From DAIDKA01 sp035943195 (lineage in GTDB: Bacteria; Pseudomonadota; Gammaproteobacteria; Steroidobacterales; Steroidobacteraceae): 64,000 nucleotides of DNA. A program made the position numbers and the translations under genes. Below the pieces are notes generated by a model that saw nothing but the letters and a program-made list of their open reading frames with translations, was not told where the DNA came from and ran no database searches. The stretch is taken from the NCBI GenBank assembly GCA_035943195.1, contig DASZCK010000066.1, forward strand, positions 1-64,000, in the 5' to 3' direction. Each line of letters opens with the position of its first letter. Positions within the stretch are counted from its first letter, which is position 1. This document shows, one piece after another, positions 41,776 to 51,083 of this stretch.

Positions 41776-41879
41776 GATGGGACTCCTTGGGTCTTGCAGT
41801 GTTTACGGTGCACCACCTGCTGGGGTGCACGAACAGGCTAGGAGTCCTGCTGCTATGGAACAAACGAAGAGATTTGCGG

Positions 41880-42806
41880 CTACGCGTGACGCCGGTTCAT
41901 CGGCGATTCCGTGAGTGAGCGCACTTCATTGATCAGCCACTGGGTCATGGCCCGGACTTCAGGCTTCGCTGCGTCCTTGGGACGGCTTGCCAGGTAATAC
42001 GTGTCACTGGTGTGAAGGTTTCCGGGAAAGATGCGCACCAGGGATCCTGATTCAAAGCACCTGCTGCACAGTGCCTCAGGCACCAGCGCCACGCCGACGC
42101 CGCGCTCGGCGGCGCGCACGACCGCTGCCATGGTGTCGAGTTCGATGACGTTCTTGGGTTCCGGCGCTTCCAGCCCCAGCTCCTCAGCCCAGCTGTTCCA
42201 GGCAAAAGGGCGCGCCTTGTGAACGATCAGCGCCATGTCGCGGAACAAGTTGGAGCCCAGGCGTTTGACGGTCGGTGCGTGTTCGCGCGCGCAGGCCGCC
42301 ACCAGCGATAAAGTGAAGAGCGGCGTGGTACTGACACCCTGGGGCGGTGCATCCGCGAGCAGCACCGAGATGTCCGCCGTCAACGGATGTGCTGCCGGCC
42401 GCGGATCGCGCGTGTCCACCTGGATATCGATGTCGGGCCACGCGGCGCAGAAGTCTGCCATCCGCGGCACGAAGATTTCGGTTGAAAAGAACGGTGGCAG
42501 CAGCATCCGCAGCGTGACCCGGTTGTTGCGGCGAGCGATGCGCGTGAGACTGCGCTCGATGGCGTCGAGCAGGGGGCCCACTTCATCGAGCAGCGCATGC
42601 CCGGCCGAGGTCAGTTCCACGGCGCGGGTTTTCCTTTCGAACAGCCGCACGCCCAGGGACCCCTCCAGTTCCTTCATCTGGTGGCTGACGGCCGAGGGAG
42701 TCAGGAACAGCGCATCGGCAGCGATCTTGAAGCTACGGTGATGGGCTGCCACGCAGAAGGCACGCAAGTTGCGCAGATGCGGCGGTCGGGACAGGCGCAT
42801 CAGCAT
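41880..42806 (-). CDS. LysR-family transcriptional regulator (GcvA-like)
   Basis: The protein has 308 residues from the ATG at 42806; longer starts to 42863 are possible. The N-terminal helix-turn-helix is clear (NLRAFCVAAHHRSFKIAADA, LFLTPSAVSHQMKELEGSLG, VRLFERKTRAVELTSAG). The rest is a LysR substrate domain with an end region FPGNLHTSDTYYLASRPKDA. Related regulators control glycine cleavage or drug resistance genes. Its target is not evident; the divergent neighbour is a co-chaperone gene 183 bases away. Confidence 0.88.
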   Translation of the reverse strand: MLMRLSRPPHLRNLRAFCVAAHHRSFKIAADALFLTPSAVSHQMKELEGSLGVRLFERKTRAVELTSAGHALLDEVGPLLDAIERSLTRIARRNNRVTLRMLLPPFFSTEIFVPRMADFCAAWPDIDIQVDTRDPRPAAHPLTADISVLLADAPPQGVSTTPLFTLSLVAACAREHAPTVKRLGSNLFRDMALIVHKARPFAWNSWAEELGLEAPEPKNVIELDTMAAVVRAAERGVGVALVPEALCSRCFESGSLVRIFPGNLHTSDTYYLASRPKDAAKPEVRAMTQWLINEVRSLTESPMNRRHA

Positions 42807-42989
42807 CGTCGGCGGTCGGGGCATGCAGGCATGGCAGGGTGGGTGCAAATTCGATGCCACCAATCCCGCCTCCGGGAGCGCCCGAATGGCGGATCCCGTG
42901 ACCTGAAATGGGCACCCGGCGCTCCCGCCGCACCGCCCGGGCGCATTGGGATTGAAAGCGGCGGGGTCTCATCCCCATTATGCTGGGCC

Positions 42990-43958
42990 ATGGAATTTCG
43001 CGACTACTACCAGACCCTGGGCGTTTCGCGCTCGGCGTCGGCGGACGATATCCGCAAGGCCTACCGGCGCCTGGCCCGCAAGTATCATCCTGATGTCAGC
43101 AAGGAGGCGGATGCGCTCGAACGCTTCAAGCAGATGCAGGAAGCGTACGAGGTCCTGAAAGACCCGAAGAAGCGCGCAGCCTACGACCAGCTGGGTGCCA
43201 ACTGGAAGCAGGGCGAACAGTTCCGACCGCCGCCGGATTTCGGCAGCGGCTTTGATTTCGGTCAAGCGCGGCGCGGCCGGGCGCAGCCCGGCGCCCATGC
43301 TACCGGTGGCGGCTACGAATTCGAGGGCAACGAGCAGTTCAGTGATTTTTTCTCCTCGCTGTTCGGCGGCGGCGAACAGCCCTTCGCCGGCGGTGGTTCG
43401 CGCCGGCGGGGTGGACGCGATCAGCATGCCGCCATCGAACTGGATCTCGAGGAGGCGCATCGCGGCGCCATCCGCAACATCACCCTGCAGCAGGCCGCGG
43501 CTCCCGGCCAGCCGCCCAGCGAGCGCACCTTGCGGGTCACGGTGCCGGCCGGCGTCACCGAGGGCCAATCGATACGTCTGACCGGACAGGGCGAACCGGC
43601 ACAGGGACGGGGCCGCGCCGGTGATCTGTATCTCACGGTGCATATCCGACCGCACCGCAATCTGGAGCTGGACGGCCGCGATGTGAAACTGACGCTGCCG
43701 GTGGCACCGTGGGAAGCTGCGCTCGGCGCGACGTTGACCGTGCCCACCTTGGGCGGTCCGGTGGAGCTGCGCATTCCCGCACAATCACAGACGGGCAGCC
43801 GGCTGCGGCTGCGAGGTCGGGGGCTGGCGGGAGACCCGCCGGGGGATCAGTACGTGCTGCTCAAGGTGGTGCTGCCGCCGGCGGATACTCCGGCGGCGCG
43901 CGAGTTATACGAGCGGATGAAGCAGGAACTGGCCTTCGATCCGCGCGCCGGCCTCTAG
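42990..43958 (+). CDS. cbpA: CbpA-type DnaJ co-chaperone
   Basis: The protein has 322 residues from the ATG at 42990. The J domain occupies residues 4-70 with HPD at 33-35 (ARKYHPDVSKEA). A Gly/Phe-rich region (DFFSSLFGGGEQPFAGGG) follows, then two C-terminal substrate domains (LDLEEAHRGAIRNITLQQAA, VTVPAGVTEGQSIRLTGQGE, GRDVKLTLPVAPWEAALGAT). There is no cysteine-rich zinc region, which separates it from DnaJ. It should recruit DnaK. Its stop abuts the stop of the next convergent gene with no spacer. Confidence 0.92.
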   Translation: MEFRDYYQTLGVSRSASADDIRKAYRRLARKYHPDVSKEADALERFKQMQEAYEVLKDPKKRAAYDQLGANWKQGEQFRPPPDFGSGFDFGQARRGRAQPGAHATGGGYEFEGNEQFSDFFSSLFGGGEQPFAGGGSRRRGGRDQHAAIELDLEEAHRGAIRNITLQQAAAPGQPPSERTLRVTVPAGVTEGQSIRLTGQGEPAQGRGRAGDLYLTVHIRPHRNLELDGRDVKLTLPVAPWEAALGATLTVPTLGGPVELRIPAQSQTGSRLRLRGRGLAGDPPGDQYVLLKVVLPPADTPAARELYERMKQELAFDPRAGL

Positions 43959-44342
43959 CTACTCACACAGACTTTCCATGTAGCCCTGGGCAACCGGCGA
44001 GAGCCGTTTGCGGGCCAGCTCACGGGCCTTGGGCGCATCCACGATGTACTCCAGAGGTCCTGTGACCAGGATCTGGCGGATTCGGGGATTTCTGGCCGAG
44101 GCACGGGCCATTTTGTTGAGGACGGTGAAGCCGCGCGCGATCTTGCCGGGGGAGGCCCGGTTGGTCTCGATGACGCGGGCGAGGTACTGCCCGAAACGGG
44201 AGTACAGGAAAAAGTCATCATCCCCGACCAGGAAGCGCGCTTCCGCAAAAAAGTCGGGAAAGTTTTTCTCTAGATATTGAGAAACTCGTTGAAGACGGGG
44301 CCCAGGGTCGCTCGAGGTCGACGCTTTGCGGTTCTTCATCAC
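43959..44342 (-). CDS. Conserved hypothetical protein
   Basis: The protein has 127 residues and no signal peptide. It has the pattern VSQYLEKNFPDFFAEARFLV, then GDDDFFLYSRFGQYLARVIE, then GFTVLNKMARASARNPRIRQ and ILVTGPLEYIVDAPKARELA. The small helical layout resembles several uncharacterised (immunity-like) families, but I cannot name it. It abuts the cbpA stop and lies 196 bases before the divergent pigment cluster. No function proposed. Confidence 0.55.
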   Translation of the reverse strand: MMKNRKASTSSDPGPRLQRVSQYLEKNFPDFFAEARFLVGDDDFFLYSRFGQYLARVIETNRASPGKIARGFTVLNKMARASARNPRIRQILVTGPLEYIVDAPKARELARKRLSPVAQGYMESLCE

Positions 44343-44537
44343 TGTTCTCGCTACACCTCCAAGGGGTCCGGACCACCATTTCTGGGCGTCACGAGCGGTA
44401 CCACACCTCGCAACGCGGCGCGAAAGTTACGGCAGTTGACAGCACGATGCAATAGTTTTGATTGAGAACTTCACCGCGCTTTTGCGTAGGAGTGCGCCGG
44501 GTGCCACGCGCGCGCGCCTCAGCCGCGGCTTGCACGG

Positions 44538-45329
44538 ATGGCAAAGTGCCATAATGTCGGCAAAACCCGCCGACACCGAGCCTTGTCGACTTCCAGCTTC
44601 AATCCCTGCGCCATCATTCCCGTGTTCGACCACGAGCGTGCTCTGGCGCAAGTCGTGGACGCCGTGCGGGCCGCGGGACTGCCTTGCCTGCTGGTCGATG
44701 ATGGCTCAGGCCCGACCTGTGCCCGTGAGCTGGATCGGATCGTCGCGAGCGTGCCGCATACCAGCCTGCTGCGACTGGCGGTGAACGGCGGCAAGGGCAC
44801 GGCGATGCTTGCCGGCTTCGCGGCTGCCCACCAGCGTGGCTACAGCCACGGCCTGCAGATCGATGCCGATGGCCAGCACGCCCTCGGGGACATCTCGACC
44901 TTCGTCGAGCAGGCCCGTCGTCAGCCGCAGGCCTTGATCTGCGGGCGGCCGGTCTTCGATCGAAGCATGCCGGCGGTACGCCACTACGGCCGCTACCTCA
45001 CGCACGCCCTGGTGTGGCTGAATACCTTGTCCTTGTCGATACCGGATTCGATGTGCGGCTTTCGCGTCTACCCGGTGGCGCCGGTCATCCAGCTGATGAC
45101 GCAGGAGTACATTGGCAGGCGCATGGACTTCGACGTGGAGATCATCGTGCGCCTGTACTGGCGCGCGGTACCGATGGTGTGGCTGCCGACCCGGGTCACC
45201 TACCCGCTGGACGGGGTTTCGCACTTTCGCCTGTTCCGGGACAATGCCCGCATGGTGGCGCTGCAGATGCGGCTGGCGGGCGGCATGCTGCGGCGAGCAC
45301 CGCAGCTACTGCGCCGGAGTGGCTCGTGA
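44538..45329 (+). CDS. Glycosyltransferase family 2 (aryl-polyene cluster)
   Basis: The protein has 263 residues. It has the GT-A nucleotide-sugar features CAIIPVFDHERALAQVVDAV, LLVDDGSGPTCARELD, and the DxD-type QIDADGQHALGD. A start near 44586 (TTG) is also possible, since the first 16 residues are atypical. The C-terminal part (VWLPTRVTYPLDGVSHFRLF) matches GT2 enzymes in aryl-polyene and acyl-glycolipid clusters. It opens a four-gene run with overlapping ends and probably glycosylates the pigment head or its lipid anchor. Confidence 0.88.
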   Translation: MAKCHNVGKTRRHRALSTSSFNPCAIIPVFDHERALAQVVDAVRAAGLPCLLVDDGSGPTCARELDRIVASVPHTSLLRLAVNGGKGTAMLAGFAAAHQRGYSHGLQIDADGQHALGDISTFVEQARRQPQALICGRPVFDRSMPAVRHYGRYLTHALVWLNTLSLSIPDSMCGFRVYPVAPVIQLMTQEYIGRRMDFDVEIIVRLYWRAVPMVWLPTRVTYPLDGVSHFRLFRDNARMVALQMRLAGGMLRRAPQLLRRSGS

Positions 45330-46264
45330 ACCAGGAGGCGGCTTCACGGGACCAAGTGGCGCCGTGGGCGGCGGCCCGTGAACGTGGCGCGCTGGTCATG
45401 ATGTGGCTCATGTTCCAGGGCGTGAAGCTGCTGTCGCGACCGCTGGCCATGCCTTTCATTTACCTGTCGACGGCTTATTTCTTCGTGTTCGGGCGCGGCG
45501 CCAGGGCCGCCTCGAAGGACTACCTGTCGCGGGTGGCCGCGGCGGCCCCGGACTGCGGCATCGATGCGCGACCGGTGAACGTCTACCGGCACTTCGTCAG
45601 TTTCGCACGCGCCATCGTCGATAAGCAGAATGCCTGGCTCGGGCGCATCGACTACAGCCAGGTCGGAATCGAGAATCACGCTCGCATGCGCCTCATGGCG
45701 CAGAGCCCGCACGGCGTACTGCTGATTGGCTCGCACCTGGGAAATCTTGAGCTGTGCCGTGCGCTTGCGACCCTGAATCACCGCGTGCGCCTCAACGTGC
45801 TGGTTCACACTCGTCATTCAAAGAGCTTCAACCAGGTGCTGCGCATGGCCGGGGCCACCCAGGTCGAGCTCATCCAGGTGACCGAACTGTCGGCGGCGAC
45901 GGCGCTGATGTTGAAGAGTCGCATCGATCAGGGCGAGTGGGTGGTGATCGCGGGTGATCGCGTCCCGGTTCACGGCGGCCGCACGGTGGATGTTCGGTTG
46001 CTGGGCGCCACGGCACGGGTGCCGGTGGGTCCGTACGTACTCGCATCGGTATTGGAATGCCCGGTGCATCTGCTGTTCTGTCTGCGGCGCCCCGCCGGGT
46101 ACCAGGTGTATTTCGAACCCTTCTGCACTCAGGTTTGCTGGCAGCGTGCGCAGCGGGATGCAATCATTGCCGACCTGGCGCAACGTTTTGCCGCCCGCCT
46201 GGAGCACTACCTGTTGATGGAGCCCCTGCAGTGGTTCAACTTCTATCCCTTCTGGCGTGACTGA
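45326..46264 (+). CDS. LpxL/HtrB-like lipid acyltransferase (aryl-polyene cluster)
   Basis: The protein has 312 residues from a GTG that overlaps the glycosyltransferase stop (GTGA). An N-terminal hydrophobic stretch (PLAMPFIYLSTAYFFVFGRG) would anchor it. Acyltransferase blocks include GVLLIGSHLGNLELCRALAT (the H-x4-E type active site) and GEWVVIAGDRVPVHGGRTVD. It ends LMEPLQWFNFYPFWRD, as in related cluster proteins. It probably attaches the polyene chain to its membrane carrier. Confidence 0.9.
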   Translation: MNQEAASRDQVAPWAAARERGALVMMWLMFQGVKLLSRPLAMPFIYLSTAYFFVFGRGARAASKDYLSRVAAAAPDCGIDARPVNVYRHFVSFARAIVDKQNAWLGRIDYSQVGIENHARMRLMAQSPHGVLLIGSHLGNLELCRALATLNHRVRLNVLVHTRHSKSFNQVLRMAGATQVELIQVTELSAATALMLKSRIDQGEWVVIAGDRVPVHGGRTVDVRLLGATARVPVGPYVLASVLECPVHLLFCLRRPAGYQVYFEPFCTQVCWQRAQRDAIIADLAQRFAARLEHYLLMEPLQWFNFYPFWRD

Positions 46265-46985
46265 CACCGTCCTGGTCACCGGCTCGAGCCGGGGCATCGG
46301 CCGCGCCATTGCCCTGCGTCTGGCCAACGATGGCTACGACGTGGTCGTGCACTGCCGGACGCGTCGCGGCGAGGCCGAGCAGGTCGTCGAAGGTATCCGG
46401 CACATGGGGCGGCGCGCCCGGCTGCTGCAGTTCGACACCGCCAACCGCATGGCCTGCGCCAGCGCGCTGGCCGAGGACATCGAGACCAACGGCACCTACT
46501 ACGGCGTCGTCTGCAATGCCGGACACGCCCACGATGATGCCTTTCCGGCGATGACCGGCGACACCTGGGATGGTGTGGTCCATGGCAACCTCGATGGCTT
46601 CTACAATGTGCTGCATCCGCTGGTCATGGCCATGGTGCGCCGGCGGGCCCCCGGGCGCATCGTCACGGTGTCCTCGGCGGCCGGCGTCATGGGCAACCGC
46701 GGCCAGACCAACTACAGCGCCGCCAAGGCCGGCATCATCGGCGCCACCAAAGCACTGGCGCTGGAGCTGGCGCGGCGCCAGATTACCGTCAACTGCGTCG
46801 CCCCCGGATTCGTCAACACCGAAATGCTGCAGGCCAGTCCACCGCTGGAGGAGGTCGTGAAGGCCATCCCGATGCAGCGCGCCGGCAGGGTGGAGGAAGT
46901 GGCCGCGATGGTGAGCTTTCTGGTCTCGCCCGATGCCTCCTACATCACCCGGCAGGTGTTCGACGTGAACGGCGGACTTTACTGA
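46257..46985 (+). CDS. 3-ketoacyl-ACP reductase, FabG type (aryl-polyene cluster)
   Basis: The protein has 242 residues from a GTG overlapping the acyltransferase by eight bases. The NADPH motif TGSSRGIG (8-15), NAG (87-89), Ser140, Tyr153 and Lys157 (YSAAK) form the complete short-chain dehydrogenase active site. The end VSFLVSPDASYITRQVFDVN is FabG-like. It should reduce the keto group in each polyene extension cycle. Confidence 0.93.
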   Translation: MTDTVLVTGSSRGIGRAIALRLANDGYDVVVHCRTRRGEAEQVVEGIRHMGRRARLLQFDTANRMACASALAEDIETNGTYYGVVCNAGHAHDDAFPAMTGDTWDGVVHGNLDGFYNVLHPLVMAMVRRRAPGRIVTVSSAAGVMGNRGQTNYSAAKAGIIGATKALALELARRQITVNCVAPGFVNTEMLQASPPLEEVVKAIPMQRAGRVEEVAAMVSFLVSPDASYITRQVFDVNGGLY

Positions 46986-46998
46986 AGCGGGTCGAATA

Positions 46999-48333
46999 GT
47001 GCCGCAGTCGTTGCCGCTCATCGCCGGCTTCCAGCCCGCGGCGCCCCTGCTGTGGGAGCGCGACCGCGTCGTCACGGCCGGACAGTTCCTAGGGCGGGTG
47101 CTGGCTGTGGCCGAGTCGCTGCCGGATCGGCCCTACCTGGTCAATCTTTGCGAAGAGCGTGCCAATTTCCTGGTCGCCTGGTGTGCGGCGGTGGTGCGTG
47201 CGCAGACCAACCTGCTGCCGGCCTCGCGTGCGCCGCAGGTGATTGCCGATGCCCGGGCCAGCCATCCCGACAATCACAGCGTCGACGATGAGGGGGTGCG
47301 CGCGGCCCTGGCGCACGCCGGGTCCGGGCCGGATCCGGCGCTGCCGCAGGTGGCGGCGGATCACATTGTGCAGATCGCCTTCACGTCGGGGTCCACCGGC
47401 ACCCCGACCGCGCACGCCAAGCGCTGGGGCAGCCTGCACTTCAACACCGGCTTCAATGCCGAGCGCATCCGCGAGTGCATCAGCGCCGACGCCGGCGCCG
47501 CGCCGACCGTCGTTGCGACCGTGCCTCCCCAGCACATGTACGGCACGGAGACCTCGGTGCTGTTGCCGCTGCTGGCCGGTGTGGCCGTGCACGCGGCACG
47601 GCCGCTGTTTCCTGGTGATGTCGCCGGCGCTCTGGCGCAGGTGCCCGGCCCCCGGGTGCTGGTGACGACGCCCGTGCATCTGCGCACACTCCTGGCCTCG
47701 ACCCAGGAGTTTCCTCCGGTGGCCGTGGTGGTGTCGGCCACGGCACCCATGGACGCGGCGCTGGCGCTTAACGTGGGCGCGCGGCTGAAGGCGCCGCTGC
47801 TGGAAATGTTCGGCTCCACCGAGACCTGCGTCATCGCGACGCGCCTGACCGCGAGCGAGAGCGCCTGGCGGCTCTACCCCGGGGTGACCCTGGACCCGGC
47901 CGCGGATCACACCTGGGTGCGCGCGCCCTGGTTCGACCAGCCGACCCGCCTTCAGGATGTGGTGGAAGTGGCCTCCGGCCGCATGCTGCTTCGAGGCCGC
48001 AATGTCGACATGATCGAGATCGCCGGCAAGCGTGCCTCACTGTCGGATCTCACACGGCGGTTGCTGGCGATTCCCGGCGTGCAGGATGCCGTGGTCTTCC
48101 AGCCCTCGGATGCCGAAACCGAAGCGCCGGGGGTGACGCGGGTGCAGCGCGTGGCGGCGGCGGTGGTCGCGCCCTCCTTAAGCGTTGCGCAAATCCTCAA
48201 CGCGATGGCACATGGCGTGGATCCGGCGTTCCTGCCGCGGCCGCTGCTGAGAGTGGCCGAGCTGCCGCGCAATGAACTGGGCAAGACCACGCGCGCCGCG
48301 CTGCTGCAGCTGCTGCGGCCGGGCGCGAACTGA
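46999..48333 (+). CDS. AMP-dependent acyl/aryl ligase (aryl-polyene cluster)
   Basis: The protein has 444 residues, short for the family. The P-loop IAFTSGSTGTPTAHAKRWGS is present with a Lys near its end, followed by LEMFGSTET and LLRGRNVDMIEIAGKRASLS. The usual C-terminal catalytic Lys region is LPRNELGKTTRAALLQLL. It probably activates the hydroxybenzoate starter made by the chorismatase next door and loads it on the carrier protein. Start is a GTG 13 bases after fabG. Confidence 0.9.
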   Translation: MPQSLPLIAGFQPAAPLLWERDRVVTAGQFLGRVLAVAESLPDRPYLVNLCEERANFLVAWCAAVVRAQTNLLPASRAPQVIADARASHPDNHSVDDEGVRAALAHAGSGPDPALPQVAADHIVQIAFTSGSTGTPTAHAKRWGSLHFNTGFNAERIRECISADAGAAPTVVATVPPQHMYGTETSVLLPLLAGVAVHAARPLFPGDVAGALAQVPGPRVLVTTPVHLRTLLASTQEFPPVAVVVSATAPMDAALALNVGARLKAPLLEMFGSTETCVIATRLTASESAWRLYPGVTLDPAADHTWVRAPWFDQPTRLQDVVEVASGRMLLRGRNVDMIEIAGKRASLSDLTRRLLAIPGVQDAVVFQPSDAETEAPGVTRVQRVAAAVVAPSLSVAQILNAMAHGVDPAFLPRPLLRVAELPRNELGKTTRAALLQLLRPGAN

Positions 48334-49338
48334 TCAGTGGCCGTGCCCCAGGTGCACGGCGTCGATTTCGACCAGCAGCTCGCGCCGGCAGATATCCGCA
48401 CCCAGTACCAGGAACTGGACCTGGGGCGGCAGCTGCCCGCGCAGATAATTGGCCACGTAGCCCGCCGCGCTCGGATCGCGCAGGTAGATCTTCAAGAGCG
48501 TGCCGCGGCCCAGGTTCACGGCCGCGCTATTGCCACCGGCCTGACGCAGGCTCGCGAGGTTGCGCAGCACCTCCTCCAGTTGCGCCGGCAGGTCGCCCGG
48601 ATGGTGTGAGGAGTGGCCCAGCACACTGGCGGTGCCGGAGATCAGCATCCCGTCCGCCACCTGCATGGCGCGCGAGAAATGCGGCGGCGCCGGTCCGTAT
48701 TGCCGCGGATAGTGGAAGGCGCTCACCTGCCGCGGATTCTCCAGCGGCCGCCCTGGCTCATCGCCGGCCAGCCAGTACACCTGCAGCGCACGGTTCTGGT
48801 CCTGGCGTCCGATGGCAGTCGCCGCCGGCCACGACTGGCCCGGCAGGGCCTTGAAGCCGGCCGCCCGGCCGCTGCAGAACTGCTTGTAGCGTTCCGCGTC
48901 ACCGTCCCCGGAGTTGATGGCGGAGAAGTAGTTGTACATGCGCAGCAGGTGCCGGTGACTACTGCGCAGGGTGAAGCGACTGATGGCTTCATAGGCCGTG
49001 CGCGCCGCCGCCGCGAGGCCTCCGGCGGCCTGCTCCTCGATCAGGATCTGGCCCGCGAGGTAGTGGCCACCGGTCGCAAATTGGATGGGCCCGTCGGTGC
49101 CCGTCCGCACCGGTGCATCGGCATGCCACAGTTCGATCAGCCCGGTGGGCAGGAGGCTGGGCAGGTTGACGTGGACGCGCAGCGCTTGGGGCAGGCCGTT
49201 TTCGATCCGGCGCTGCGCGCCGAAGCTGATGGCACACAAGCTGGTCGTGGGCAGCGCCTCGTTGACGCCCAGCCGCCGGTACTCCATGCGTGGCAGGCCG
49301 CCAGCGAAGGCACGGGCCGCGGCCCGCGGACGGTTCAA
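48334..49338 (-). CDS. xanB2: Chorismatase (XanB2/Hyg5-like), hydroxybenzoate synthase
   Basis: The protein has 334 residues from a TTG at 49338 that overlaps the stop of the upstream gene, with gagga 8 bases before; an ATG at 49287 is the alternative. It contains the family patterns AISFGAQRRIENGL, YLAGQILIEEQAAG, VYWLAGDEPGRPLENPRQVS, AFHYPRQYGPAPPHFSRAM and LISGTASVLGHSSHHPGDLP. XanB2 in Xanthomonas splits chorismate to 3- and 4-hydroxybenzoate, the starter for xanthomonadin. The cluster position supports the same role. The stop abuts the stop of the ligase gene. Confidence 0.85.
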   Translation of the reverse strand: MNRPRAAARAFAGGLPRMEYRRLGVNEALPTTSLCAISFGAQRRIENGLPQALRVHVNLPSLLPTGLIELWHADAPVRTGTDGPIQFATGGHYLAGQILIEEQAAGGLAAAARTAYEAISRFTLRSSHRHLLRMYNYFSAINSGDGDAERYKQFCSGRAAGFKALPGQSWPAATAIGRQDQNRALQVYWLAGDEPGRPLENPRQVSAFHYPRQYGPAPPHFSRAMQVADGMLISGTASVLGHSSHHPGDLPAQLEEVLRNLASLRQAGGNSAAVNLGRGTLLKIYLRDPSAAGYVANYLRGQLPPQVQFLVLGADICRRELLVEIDAVHLGHGH

Positions 49339-50645
49339 ACCAGGTCCTCGCCTTCGAAGGCCACGTGGGGCTGGCGGCGGCGCGTGCGGTGATTGCGCCA
49401 GGAACGCCGCCACAGCGACAGCCACATCGACAGGTAGATCAGCTTGAACAGCTGCAGTCGCCACCACACCCGCGGGTTGCCGAAGACATCCCCGGCGAGC
49501 ATCGACACCATGGCCTGTTCCACCTTCAGCACGTCCCGTGGATGTGAGAAAAGGCGCGCCATCGCCGGTGAATTGAAGCGGAAAATGAACCACGACAGCT
49601 GCGAGAGACCGCCACGCACGAAGCGCGCATAGCCGCGCTGCAGGGCGCGCTCACGCCGCGGCTCGCGCAGGCTGCCTGCCACCACTTCGGCCGCCTTCTC
49701 GGCGCTGTTCATCGCCAGGTACACGCCGCTGGAGAAAATGGGGTCGAGGAAGGCGAAGGAGTCCCCCACCATCACCCAGCGGTGACCGCTCATGCGGGTG
49801 CAGGAGTAGGAGTAATTCCCGGTGGCGTGCAGGTGACCGAGCATGCGCGCCCCCTGCATGCGATCGCGGGCGGCAGGAATACGCTGCAGCGTGGCGAGCA
49901 GGAACTCGGCATTGCTGCCGCGGCGTTCGCGCAGGTATTCCGGGTAGCACACCACGCCGATGCTCATGCAGTCCCCCGGCAGCGGAATCATCCACACCCA
50001 GCCGGCCGGAAAGCGGTAGACGCTGATGTTGCCCTCGTCCTCGCCCGGCCGGCGTTCGACGCCGGCGAAATGCGCGAACAGCGCCGCGCTTTGATGGCGC
50101 GGGTCCTTGCGCTTCAGGCGCAGGGCCGTCCCCAGCAGGGTGTCGCGGCCGCTGGCATCCACCACGTAGTCGACCCGCAGCGTGGACTCGGTTCCCTGCG
50201 CCGTGCGCAGGCGCGCGGTCGCGGCCTCGTCGCTGAACTCGATGCCCAGGACCTGGGTATCCTCGAGGGTTTCGGCGCCGCAGGCTGCCGCATGGTTGAA
50301 CAATAATTGATCGAGTTGCTCACGATGCACGTGCACCGCATAACCCGTGCCCGGGTTCAGGGTGCGGTTGAAGCGGAACACCCCGTAGCCGCAGGCATTG
50401 GCTGCCGGAAAGTCGGCGCCGAGCTTGCGCCGCCCCATGGCCAGTACCTGGTCGAGCAGCCCCAGGCGCTCGAAGATCGGCATGTTCATCGGCAGCAGGG
50501 ATTCGCCGATGTGAAAGCGCGGGTGGCGGCTCTTTTCGACCAAGGTGACGCGCAGGCCCTTGTGCGCCAGCAGCGCCGCCGTCGTGGAGCCGCCGGGACC
50601 GCCGCCCACGACCAGAACATGTGCGTCAGTGCGCTGTTGTGACAA
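49335..50645 (-). CDS. Flavin-dependent halogenase-like oxidoreductase (aryl-polyene cluster)
   Basis: The protein has 436 residues. The FAD-binding GGGPGGS is at 14-20. Two features recall flavin halogenases: FHIGESLLPMNMP and the WxWxIP-like pattern GWVWMIPLPGD. VMVGDSFAFLDPIFSSGVYL is the second FAD motif. The usual halogenase active-site Lys is not certain from sequence alone, so hydroxylation or dehydrogenation remains possible. Xanthomonadins are brominated, which fits a halogenase here. It forms a two-gene operon with the chorismatase, divergent from the carrier-protein gene (124 bases between starts). Confidence 0.82.
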   Translation of the reverse strand: MSQQRTDAHVLVVGGGPGGSTTAALLAHKGLRVTLVEKSRHPRFHIGESLLPMNMPIFERLGLLDQVLAMGRRKLGADFPAANACGYGVFRFNRTLNPGTGYAVHVHREQLDQLLFNHAAACGAETLEDTQVLGIEFSDEAATARLRTAQGTESTLRVDYVVDASGRDTLLGTALRLKRKDPRHQSAALFAHFAGVERRPGEDEGNISVYRFPAGWVWMIPLPGDCMSIGVVCYPEYLRERRGSNAEFLLATLQRIPAARDRMQGARMLGHLHATGNYSYSCTRMSGHRWVMVGDSFAFLDPIFSSGVYLAMNSAEKAAEVVAGSLREPRRERALQRGYARFVRGGLSQLSWFIFRFNSPAMARLFSHPRDVLKVEQAMVSMLAGDVFGNPRVWWRLQLFKLIYLSMWLSLWRRSWRNHRTRRRQPHVAFEGEDLV

Positions 50646-50769
50646 CCGTCCGCTCCTTATCGCTCATCGACACCCTACACCAGGCCGGCACGACCAGCCT
50701 CCATGTTAGGATTTGCAACGACGGCCTGCCGCGGGGGACAGGCCGCCACATTTTATCTTGCGATGCGCC

Positions 50770-51060
50770 ATGCCTGCCACACAGACCACTGCCGAAAACG
50801 AACTCGCTGAACTGATCGTCGCCGCCGTCAATCTTGAAGGCGTGCGCGCAGCCGATATCGATCCCGAGGCGCCGTTGTTCGGTGCCGGACTGGGGCTGGA
50901 TTCCATCGACGCGCTGGAGATCGCGCTGGAGGTTTCGCGGCGACATGGCCTGCAGTTACGCTCGGATGATGCCGACAACCGCCGTATTTTCGCCTCCCTG
51001 CGCTCGCTCTCTGCCTACATCCAGGCGCACCGTCAGCCGCCCAGTGCCCAAAGGCAGTGA
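50770..51060 (+). CDS. Acyl carrier protein (aryl-polyene cluster)
   Basis: The protein has 96 residues from the ATG at 50770. Phosphopantetheine attachment Ser45 lies in GAGLGLDSIDALEIALEV. It resembles the XanC-type carrier. It is followed by the ketosynthase after 23 bases. Only one carrier is seen in this cluster; many aryl-polyene clusters have two. Confidence 0.93.
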   Translation: MPATQTTAENELAELIVAAVNLEGVRAADIDPEAPLFGAGLGLDSIDALEIALEVSRRHGLQLRSDDADNRRIFASLRSLSAYIQAHRQPPSAQRQ

Positions 51061-51083
51061 CGCCGGCCCGAGGTGACCGAGCA